Assembly (NCBI GenBank): GCA_902801295.1
Contig: CADCHN010000022.1
Location: 1 to 37,187 of the forward strand
DNA: 37,187 nt
Source: Oscillospiraceae bacterium
Lineage (GTDB): Bacteria > Bacillota > Clostridia > Oscillospirales > Oscillospiraceae
Direction: 5' to 3'
Of this stretch, positions 31,447-37,187 are shown one piece after another (position 1 is the stretch's first letter; each line of letters opens with the position of its first letter). The notes under the pieces were generated by a model, which was not told the DNA's origin, did not search any database, and saw nothing but the letters and a program-made list of their open reading frames with translations. The translations under genes were made by a program, and so were the position numbers.

Positions 31447-33260
31447 CAGTCGTGCAGGATATCGCAGTCGACCAGTGTTTTTTCGAGCTTTTCGATCTGC
31501 TCGTCCGTCAGGTCGTTGCCGCAGATATCCAGCTCCTTGAGCTGCACCAGATTCAGCAGCGCCGTGACGGAAGTGACGCGGTTGTTGGCCAGATTCAGCT
31601 TCTCCAGGCTGGCCATATAGGCCAGCGGGGTCAGATCGGAGAGGCGGTTATCGGACAGATCCAGCTCCCGCAGATTCTCCAGTGCCCGGAGATCGTAGAT
31701 GAATTCCATCTGGTCGCCGCGCAGACTGAGCTTTTCGAGTGCCGGGATCAGGCCGATCTCTGACAGATCCGGAGGCTCCCCGAGACCGCTGAGATCGAGC
31801 ACGGTCAGATCCTGGCGGTAGCGCTCGCCGTGGATCTCCACCGTGTAGACCAGGCGGGAGGTTTCAAAATAGCAGTCGGGGAGATTGCGCTTGAGCTCGT
31901 CCACCGCCTCGCCCGTGAGTTCCGGGTTATCCGTGAGCTTCAGCTCGCGCAGCGTGTCCAGCTCCTTCAGGCAGTCAAGCTGCTCGTTGTGCAGATGGGT
32001 GTTTTCCAGATCCAGGGTCTCCAGCTTGGCAAGGGTCTTCAGCCCGCCCAGCTCGAACAGCTCGTTGCCCGACAAAACCAGCTCGCGCAGCTCGGTCAGC
32101 GGAGCCAGCGGCGCCGTGGAGGCGATCGCGTTGCGGGAGGCGTCCACGATCTGCAGCGACTTCATCGCCATCAGCGGCCGCAGATCCGTCACCCGGTTGT
32201 CCGCAATGTTCAGCTGCTCCAGATAAGGCAGATCCATCAGCGGCGTGAGTTCGCTGATCTCATTGCCGCTCAGATTCAGCGTTTTCAGCTGCCGACAGGT
32301 AGAGAGCGCAGAGATATCGCTCAATTCTCGGTCGCTCAGATCCAGCTCCGTCACGTCCTCGCGGAAGGTCACGCCCCCCAGCGTCAGCTCCCGCACCTCG
32401 GCCACGGCGGTCTCGCTGTGGATGGCGCATTGCGGCAGCGCTTCGGAGAGCTCGGCCAGCTGCGCCGCGGAGAGCTGGATGCCGCGGATGCTGAGCATAT
32501 TCAGATTTTCTAATCCGTAGAGAGGACTGAAGTCGGTGACGGGATTGTTGTCCAGATACAGCGTCCGCAGGCTCACGAGCGAAGAGAGCGGGGTGAGATC
32601 CGCGATCCCGTTGCCGCTCAGATCCAGCATCGTCAGCCCGCCGAGGCCGGAGAGGGCGCTCAGATCCGTCAGTCCGTCCTCCGTCAGGCTGAGACTGCTG
32701 AGGGCATAGAGCTCGGCGATGCGATTCAGATCCTCGTCTCCGAGGGTCGTACGGCGCAAAATCAGCGAGTTCGAGCTCTTGTCAAACTCCATGCCGGCGA
32801 TCGTGATCTTGCCCGCCTGCCGGACGAGCTCTCTCGCTTTTTCCAGCGCGTCGATCCGCGCGCGGATCAGCTCATCGTTGAGGTTCATGGCGCGCAGCAG
32901 CTCGAGCGCCTTGTCGTAGTTGCCCATGGCCTCGTAGCAGTCCACCATCCGCAAACGCATGTCGTCGGTCTCCTCGTGGGAGGCCGCCTGGCGCAGGTGG
33001 CCCAGCGCGTTCTCGTAGTCCCCGGCTGCATAGCTGTCAGCCGCGGCGCGCAGATGCTCCTCATAGCGCCGCTCCGCAGCAGCGCCGCGCAGCGCAAGCC
33101 CAATAATCAGCAGCAGCACCAGCACCAGCGCAAAACCGCCGATGACGGATTTCCGCCGGCGGACAGCCCGGCGGTCAACTGGCGGCTTTTCTCTTTTTTT
33201 CTTTTCCGGCGGCGGCAGCGGCGGCGCCGCGTGCTTGCCGGTGGCCGTATTCTCTCTCAT
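31446..33260 (-). CDS. Membrane-anchored TPR and leucine-rich-repeat protein
   Basis: 604 residues. A Pro/Lys-rich cytoplasmic N-terminus, one membrane helix at about 39-58 (SVIGGFALVLVLLLIIGLAL), a short TPR region about 64-150 (AGDYENALGHLRQAA, MGNYDKALELLRAM), then leucine-rich repeats to the end in two blocks, e.g. LTMLDLSGNGIADLTPL and LEKLNLANNRVTSVTAL, of the 22-residue internalin-like type. The blocks are each introduced by a non-LRR strand segment. No sorting signal, so it is held by the helix with the repeats outside. Probably a binding or signalling receptor; ligand unknown. Start ATG 33260 has only a weak GGAAG site, 12 nt away. Confidence 0.88.
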   Translation of the reverse strand: MRENTATGKHAAPPLPPPEKKKREKPPVDRRAVRRRKSVIGGFALVLVLLLIIGLALRGAAAERRYEEHLRAAADSYAAGDYENALGHLRQAASHEETDDMRLRMVDCYEAMGNYDKALELLRAMNLNDELIRARIDALEKARELVRQAGKITIAGMEFDKSSNSLILRRTTLGDEDLNRIAELYALSSLSLTEDGLTDLSALSGLGGLTMLDLSGNGIADLTPLSSLVSLRTLYLDNNPVTDFSPLYGLENLNMLSIRGIQLSAAQLAELSEALPQCAIHSETAVAEVRELTLGGVTFREDVTELDLSDRELSDISALSTCRQLKTLNLSGNEISELTPLMDLPYLEQLNIADNRVTDLRPLMAMKSLQIVDASRNAIASTAPLAPLTELRELVLSGNELFELGGLKTLAKLETLDLENTHLHNEQLDCLKELDTLRELKLTDNPELTGEAVDELKRNLPDCYFETSRLVYTVEIHGERYRQDLTVLDLSGLGEPPDLSEIGLIPALEKLSLRGDQMEFIYDLRALENLRELDLSDNRLSDLTPLAYMASLEKLNLANNRVTSVTALLNLVQLKELDICGNDLTDEQIEKLEKTLVDCDILHD

Positions 33261-33342
33261 GGCAGATTATCTCTTCCGCGGCAGGCTATCTGATAAAAAT
33301 ACATATTTTGTCAGAAAAGCATACTTATCTACAATATCTTGT

Positions 33343-33371
33343 ATTATAGCACGCTCTCCCCAAACATGCAA
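33343..33371 (-). promoter_or_regulatory. Predicted promoter of the LRR gene
   Basis: Reverse strand TTGCAT (33366-33371), 17-bp spacer, TATAAT (33343-33348), giving a leader of about 75 nt. The -35 touches the hairpin at 33371-33400. Confidence 0.65.
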
Positions 33372-33400
33372 GCCCGGCGCGGGAAAACCCGCGCCGGGCT
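33371..33400. terminator. Terminator after the ABC permease gene
   Basis: 13-bp perfect stem (33371-33383 / 33388-33400) with an AAAA loop. The T-run is better on the + strand (TTTTGGTTTT) than on the reverse strand, so termination of the ABC operon may be partial. Confidence 0.65.
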
Positions 33401-33418
33401 TTTGGTTTTATATGCACT

Positions 33419-34069
33419 TCAGCGGATATCCTGCGCTTCGAAGCAGCGCTGCGAGATGCGCAGCGCGAGGAGGGTCGCGGCGGCGTAGACCGCGACCGAG
33501 ACCGCGAGGAAGGCGAGCTTTGCGCCGAGGTGAAGCGGATCGGGCGTGTCCAGCACGTCCCGGACGGGCGGCAGCGTATAGCAGCACACGATGTCCGCGA
33601 TCACGAACAGCGCGGCGAACACCGCGCCCTTGACGAAACTCATACCGACCCTGTTCACATCCCGGTAGTAGCTCGGGAAGAACACCAGGTGGTAGAGTCC
33701 GAAGAAGAGGAAGCCCTCGCCGATCAGCGCGAGATTGGCGTCCATGCCGGCGGCGTTCGGCTCGGGCAGCAGCACCCGGTGTAGCCGCATAAAGCCATAG
33801 GCCAGCAGGATCTGGACAAGCTCAAGCAGGATCGCCAGCAAAAAGCGCGCCGTCACCGCGTCGCGCTTGGCCACCGGCAGCGTCAGCGTGTAGATCACAT
33901 CGTGGTTTTCGCGCCCGCCGAGGCAGATGAAGAAAATCCCCAGCGTCATGTAAAACCAGGTCACAGCGTAAGGGTAGTTCGGCACCAGGGTCAGCGCGCT
34001 GAGCGGCAGCATCAGCACCGCCGCCGGGTGCAGGCAGAGCGACAGTTCTTTTTTCAGCAGCTTTCTCAT
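33419..34069 (-). CDS. ABC-2 type transporter permease
   Basis: 216 residues with about six membrane helices and the cytoplasmic N-terminus MRKLLKKELSLCLHP usual for ABC2_membrane_5-type permeases of Firmicutes (YxlG/BcrB-like). The loop GRENHDVIYTLTLPVAKRDAV between the second and third helices is the typical conserved cytoplasmic coupling motif of this family. The start ATG overlaps the ATPase stop (ATGA). Its substrate is unknown; peptide or antimicrobial export is common for this architecture. Confidence 0.87.
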   Translation of the reverse strand: MRKLLKKELSLCLHPAAVLMLPLSALTLVPNYPYAVTWFYMTLGIFFICLGGRENHDVIYTLTLPVAKRDAVTARFLLAILLELVQILLAYGFMRLHRVLLPEPNAAGMDANLALIGEGFLFFGLYHLVFFPSYYRDVNRVGMSFVKGAVFAALFVIADIVCCYTLPPVRDVLDTPDPLHLGAKLAFLAVSVAVYAAATLLALRISQRCFEAQDIR

Positions 34070-34911
34070 TCCCCCGCCGCCTCCTTTTCCAGATGCACCA
34101 TGATTTCCTCCAGATTGACCGCGCGGCTTGTAACGGGGATTTCCCCCGCGTCGGCGGCGCGGATCAGCGCGGTTTTTCCGTTTTTGCTGCGGCGCGGGCC
34201 GATCAGCTTTGCCTCCAGCGCCGGGTCAGCCTGTGCATACTCCACCAGGCGGTAGGAGGCGACGAAGTCCTCCAGCGTCGCCTCGGCGCGGATCTTGCCG
34301 TCGGCGATGTAAAGGATGTTGTCCGCGGTTTTGTCCAGATCCGAGGTGATATGCGTGGAGAAGAGGATGGTTTTCCCTCCGTCGCGCAGATCGAGGAAGA
34401 TTTCCAGCAGTTCCTCGCGCGACACCGGGTCAAGCCCGCTCGTCGGCTCGTCCAGAATCAGCAGCTCCGCGCCGTGCGAGAGCGCCAGCGCGAGCAGATA
34501 TTTGATCTTCATGCCGTTGGAGAGCTTTTCCGGCGTTTTCTCCTCATCCAGCGCAAATTTGCCCAGCAGCCGCCGATAGGCATCCTCGTCCCAGCGCTCG
34601 TAAAAGCTTTTGGTCACGGCGGTGATCGTTTTCAGCTTTTTACGCCTGTAAAACTCCATGCCCGCCGAGACGAAGCCGATGCGCTGCCTGGCATCGCGCT
34701 CGCAGGCGGCGAAGTCCTCGCCCCGGAAGCGGATCTCGCCGCCGTCCGGGTGAAGCAGGCCCAGCAGCGAGTGGAGCGTGGTCGTCTTGCCCGCGCCGTT
34801 GCGGCCGATGAAGCCGGTGATTTTGCCCTCCTCGAGGGCAAAGCTCACGCGGTCGAGCGTAAAGCCCGGATACATTTTTACGAGGTCTCTGACCTCCAGT
34901 ATTTTGTTCAT
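34066..34911 (-). CDS. ABC transporter ATP-binding protein
   Basis: 281 residues. Walker A GRNGAGKTT at 36-44, signature LSNGMK (a variant of LSGGQ common in this YtrB/YxlF/BcrA group), Walker B LLILDEPTSGLDP and the switch His in LFSTHI. The C-terminal 60 residues form the accessory region usual for these exporters. It forms a full transporter with the permease, coupled by ATGA overlaps on both sides. Confidence 0.94.
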   Translation of the reverse strand: MNKILEVRDLVKMYPGFTLDRVSFALEEGKITGFIGRNGAGKTTTLHSLLGLLHPDGGEIRFRGEDFAACERDARQRIGFVSAGMEFYRRKKLKTITAVTKSFYERWDEDAYRRLLGKFALDEEKTPEKLSNGMKIKYLLALALSHGAELLILDEPTSGLDPVSREELLEIFLDLRDGGKTILFSTHITSDLDKTADNILYIADGKIRAEATLEDFVASYRLVEYAQADPALEAKLIGPRRSKNGKTALIRAADAGEIPVTSRAVNLEEIMVHLEKEAAGE

Positions 34912-35321
34912 TCGCGTTTCCCCCTCATCTGCTCCGCGATTTCCAGGAAAAAGTCCGCACGCACCAGCGCAAGGCCCTGGTTGATATCGCCCAACACCAT
35001 CAGTCCGTCGCCCGGCTCGATATGAAACAGGCGCCGCGCCTTGACCGGAATCACAATCTGTCCCTTGTCGCCGACCGTCACCGTGCCGAACACATATTTC
35101 CCCTTCGGCGCCTTATCCACCGCGCGGAGGTCGTCATGCAGCAGACTGTCCAGCGTCATGTCGAACAGCTCCGCCAGTTTGTCGCAGCGCAGCACATCCG
35201 GCACGCTCTCGCCGGTCTCCCACTTGGCGAGCGTCTGGCGCGACACGTCCAGCTTCTCCGCCAGCGCCTCCTGCGACAGTTCCGCCCTTCTGCGAAGGAT
35301 CGCAATATTCTCACCAATCAT
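34908..35321 (-). CDS. XRE-family regulator fused to an AbrB-type domain
   Basis: 137 residues. Helix-turn-helix about 7-60 (AEKLDVSRQTLAKWETGESVP) followed by a swapped-hairpin AbrB/SpoVT-like domain about 76-120 (TVGDKGQIVIPVKARRLF, then GDGLMVLGD). Both domains can bind DNA or dimerise, so the protein may recognise a long or composite operator. ATG at 35321 follows AAAGGTGGG. It is the first gene of a three-gene unit with the ABC ATPase and permease, overlapping by ATGA, and so most likely represses that unit, as the GntR protein YtrA does in ytr operons. Confidence 0.9.
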   Translation of the reverse strand: MIGENIAILRRRAELSQEALAEKLDVSRQTLAKWETGESVPDVLRCDKLAELFDMTLDSLLHDDLRAVDKAPKGKYVFGTVTVGDKGQIVIPVKARRLFHIEPGDGLMVLGDINQGLALVRADFFLEIAEQMRGKRE

Positions 35322-35344
35322 ACTTTTCCCACCTTTCACCCCCG

Positions 35345-35399
35345 ATTATAGCAAAGCGGCGCGGAAATACAAGCAAGGCAGCTTGACATTTCCGCGCCG
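35345..35399 (-). promoter_or_regulatory. Promoter of the XRE-ABC operon over a long inverted repeat
   Basis: Reverse strand TTGTAT (35367-35372), 16-bp spacer, TATAAT (35345-35350). The -35 overlaps a 12-bp perfect inverted repeat CGGCGCGGAAAT / ATTTCCGCGCCG (35357-35368 / 35388-35399), with a smaller CAAGC/GCTTG pair inside. The repeat could be the dacF terminator, the operator of the XRE-AbrB protein, or both. Confidence 0.55.
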
Positions 35400-35420
35400 T
35401 TTTCGTTAAAACAATGAACA

Positions 35421-36782
35421 TCAGCCCGCCGGGGCAAAGCCGTGCTCGGTCACATAGTCCCGCGCCCAGCGCAGCAGGATCTCCGCGCCCTGGCCGCGCA
35501 GCTCCGCCGTCTCCGCGCCGAGGACGACCGCGACCAGCGTGTGCGTCTCCTCGCCGACCGTCACGGGCAGGGTCGCCACGAGGCAGTAGCCCGCGCGGTT
35601 GGTCGAGCCGGTCTTCAAGCCGTTGACCCCGGGCATGTTGAACACCAGCGGGTTGGAGTTTGCCGTGGTGAAGCCCAGCTTCGGCAGACGCACGAACTGC
35701 TGCCCGGTCATGTCCGTCAGCGTCGGGCAATGCTCCAGCAGATAGGTGCTCAGGCGGAAGAGATCCGTCGCGCTCATGCTGTTCTGCCGTTTGCCGGGCA
35801 GACTGCCGCCGCTGTAGCTCGGCAGACCGTGGGGCGTGTAGAAGCGGGCCGAAAGCAGGCCGAGCTCGTCGGCGCGCTCGTTCATCCGCGCCACGAAGTC
35901 CGCCTCCGTCCCGGCGGCATACTCCGCCAGCGCCAGCGCGCTCTCATTGCTCGAGGCGAGCATCATCGCCTGCGTCAGCTCCTCCATCGGGATCGTCGAA
36001 CCGGGCGAAAGGCTGACGATGCCGTCGGCCGACCAGGAGAGAGCCGCCGCCTTCTGCGAGATCGGCACCGCGTCCTCCCAGTCGAGTTCCCCGGCCTCGA
36101 CCGCCTCGGACAGCAGCAGGTAGGTCATCAGCTTCGACAGGCTCGCGATCGGGTAGCGCCAGGCGCGGTTGACGGAGAAGAGGATGTCGCCCGTATCCGC
36201 GTCGCCCACCAGCACCGCGTTGAAGGCGCCGAAATAGTCCTCGCGCTTGAGTTCAAAGGGATCGGGCGCAAAGGGCTGGCCGGGCTCGAGCCGCAGCACG
36301 CCCGCGCTGTCAAACCATGCCGTCAGATCCAGCATCAGCTGCACGTCGGCCAGAGAGAGATAGAGATCCTTGTCGTCCGAGCGGTAGGTATAGTAGCGGC
36401 GCTCGCCGCCGTCGACAAAGAGGCGGTTGCGCTTGAGCGACAGATAGGACTGCCCGGGCGCGGACGCGGCGTTTTTCTTTGCGTCCGAGGCGGGAGCCGC
36501 CTGCCCGGTCGTCAGCTTCCAGAGCTCGCCGTCGGCGCCGCCGGCCTGGTACTCCACGCGAAACTGCCTGTCCGTTCCCCGCAGCGCCTGCGCCAGGTCG
36601 GTCAGCGAGAGATAGAGATTGCCCTCGTAGGACTCGTTGTAGGCCCGCAGAGAGACCGTGATCTCCCCGACGCGCACGTCGAGCAGATAGGGCGTCGGCC
36701 CCGCGGCATAGGCCGCGCCCGCCGCGCCGAGCAGCAGAGCCGCGCCGAGCAGCAGGGCCAGCAGAGAACGTATGTGTTTCAT
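35421..36782 (-). CDS. D-alanyl-D-alanine carboxypeptidase (low-molecular-weight PBP) with N-terminal stalk domain
   Basis: Trims D-Ala from peptidoglycan stem peptides. 453 residues; signal peptide to about 27 (LLGAAGAAYA). The S11 active site is complete: Ser214-x-x-Lys217 (SLSK), Ser277-x-Asn279 (SSN) and Lys390-Thr-Gly (KTG). Between the signal and the peptidase lie about 150 residues that resemble the copper-amine-oxidase-N-like stalk domains seen in Firmicutes wall enzymes (DVRVGEITVSL, LYLSLTDLAQAL, LYLSLADVQLML). No obvious C-terminal amphipathic anchor of PBP5 type is present; the frame ends soon after the fold. Start ATG 36782 with GGAAGG upstream, own promoter at 36816-36844. Confidence 0.93.
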   Translation of the reverse strand: MKHIRSLLALLLGAALLLGAAGAAYAAGPTPYLLDVRVGEITVSLRAYNESYEGNLYLSLTDLAQALRGTDRQFRVEYQAGGADGELWKLTTGQAAPASDAKKNAASAPGQSYLSLKRNRLFVDGGERRYYTYRSDDKDLYLSLADVQLMLDLTAWFDSAGVLRLEPGQPFAPDPFELKREDYFGAFNAVLVGDADTGDILFSVNRAWRYPIASLSKLMTYLLLSEAVEAGELDWEDAVPISQKAAALSWSADGIVSLSPGSTIPMEELTQAMMLASSNESALALAEYAAGTEADFVARMNERADELGLLSARFYTPHGLPSYSGGSLPGKRQNSMSATDLFRLSTYLLEHCPTLTDMTGQQFVRLPKLGFTTANSNPLVFNMPGVNGLKTGSTNRAGYCLVATLPVTVGEETHTLVAVVLGAETAELRGQGAEILLRWARDYVTEHGFAPAG

Positions 36783-36815
36783 CGGCAGCGCCTTCCTTCC
36801 GGAGCTTTTTTCTCC

Positions 36816-36844
36816 AGTATACCCCAGCCTTCGCCCCGAATCAA
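36816..36844 (-). promoter_or_regulatory. Predicted promoter of the carboxypeptidase gene
   Basis: Reverse strand TTGATT (36839-36844), 17-bp spacer, TATACT (36816-36821), just after the terminator of the micro-protein gene. Confidence 0.6.
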
Positions 36845-36847
36845 CGG

Positions 36848-36872
36848 AAAATCCCGGGAATTGACCCGGGAT
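36848..36872 (-). terminator. Terminator after the micro-protein gene
   Basis: 8-bp perfect stem ATCCCGGG (36851-36858) / CCCGGGAT (36865-36872), hexaloop, then TTTT on the reverse strand. Confidence 0.75.
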
Positions 36873-36876
36873 AAGC

Positions 36877-36990
36877 TTAAATTTGGATGAAGCTCAGCAC
36901 CATCGCGGCGGCGATGGCCAGCAGGTACAGCGCCTCCGTGATCGTCTGCACGGAATCGGTGGTGGAGCAGCGGCTTTCGTTTTCGTTCAT
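36877..36990 (-). CDS. 37-residue membrane micro-protein
   Basis: Begins MNENESRCSTTDSVQTITEA and continues into a single hydrophobic helix (LYLLAIAAAMVLSFIQ), ending at TAA 36877-36879. GGGAGGA lies 7 nt before the ATG (36988-36990), one of the better ribosome-binding sites in the window, and a terminator follows 5 nt after the stop. No family recognised. The good translation signals and dedicated terminator argue for a real gene. Confidence 0.65.
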   Translation of the reverse strand: MNENESRCSTTDSVQTITEALYLLAIAAAMVLSFIQI

Positions 36991-37102
36991 GTTCAGATCC
37001 TCCCGTTTTCTGTGTTTCCCTTTCGGTTGACATAATGATATCTTTTCCGCTGTCCGAAAAACCGCCCCGAAAAAGATTATCTTCTGTTGTGGTAAGCTCC
37101 CA

Positions 37103-37187
37103 GAAAAGTAGACAGTGAAAGGCAGGACAGAAAGCAGTAGAATAGAACCGGGGAGTGATTGAGAAATGAAGAACGGTCCAGCCTACA
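37103..37187 (+). mobile_element. Left end of an IS3-family insertion sequence (truncated by window edge)
   Basis: Starts with the inverted repeat GAAAAGTAGACAG (37103-37115), exact reverse complement of 73-85, and runs into the first codons of an orfA-like gene. It has the same orientation as the IS end at the left edge. Confidence 0.75.
37166..37187 (+). CDS. IS3-family OrfA, N-terminal fragment
   Basis: ATG at 37166 after GGGGAG (10 nt), encoding MKNGPAY before the window ends. The position, about 50 bp inside the inverted repeat, fits the first reading frame of an IS3 element. Too short for a family match on its own. Confidence 0.55.

Noticed and set aside
36991..37100. Promoter of the micro-protein gene
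   Set aside because: Several AT-rich hexamers but no pair with a proper -35 and 16-18 bp spacing.

Overview
The window looks like a contig from a high-GC gut Clostridium, most likely Oscillospiraceae/Ruminococcaceae. The reasons are strong AGGAGG ribosome-binding sites, TTGACA/TATAAT promoters, GC-rich codon use, a CsoR-type copper operon, dockerin-bearing surface proteins with GHDYG-type repeats, and PrmA, PlsY and RlmD homologues of Firmicutes type. Genus cannot be decided from the sequence alone. Both edges lie inside IS3-family copies in the same orientation: a transposase C-terminus at 3-59 and an orfA start at 37166, each beside the same terminal inverted repeat. The window is therefore probably bounded by two copies of one insertion sequence, which may simply be where the assembly broke.

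Layout. 1-5384: IS end; an operon of a pseudouridine synthase and a Na/Pi cotransporter (-); a zinc-ribbon gene and prmA (+); then an HtrA protease preceded by a sensor kinase with no response regulator (-). 6964-9852: copper operon csoR-copA (-), with a near-ideal CsoR operator in the promoter spacer and a copZ chaperone encoded inside the 3' end of copA behind its own Shine-Dalgarno. 9909-18062: a surface pair (-). One gene is a 2328-residue secreted subtilase with an internal and a C-terminal dockerin. The other is a small cohesin-domain protein whose sortase/membrane anchor has been put out of frame by a 7-bp loss in an 18-bp repeat tract. 18312-19691: M20 dipeptidase (PepV type).

19722-21032: a 1.2-kb insert lies between two perfect 53-bp direct repeats. 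It carries an HNH endonuclease, a small Cys-rich protein and very GC-rich, hairpin-rich non-coding DNA. The 53-bp repeat contains the pepV promoter, so the insertion kept that promoter at pepV and placed a second copy in front of its own genes. 21074-22432: plsY and a second RluA-family enzyme (-). 22553-25114: rlmD with a foreign C-terminal tail, followed directly by the C-terminal two thirds of a large serine recombinase. This appears to be the scar of an integrative element that used the rlmD 3' end and then lost its cargo.

25117-29332 (+): two GNAT acetyltransferases, msrA and a membrane-anchored clostripain-like protease. 29406-33260: a small-multidrug-export family membrane protein (-), an AGCS amino-acid/sodium symporter (+), and a membrane-anchored TPR/LRR protein (-). 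33419-35321: an XRE-AbrB fusion regulator with an ABC ATPase and permease in translationally coupled order (-). 35421-36990: a D-alanyl-D-alanine carboxypeptidase and a 37-residue membrane micro-protein (-).

The most notable signals are the cohesin/dockerin protease system with a possible repeat-switched anchor, the promoter-duplicating HNH element, the rlmD integration scar, and the nested copZ. No tRNA, rRNA or CRISPR array was recognised.
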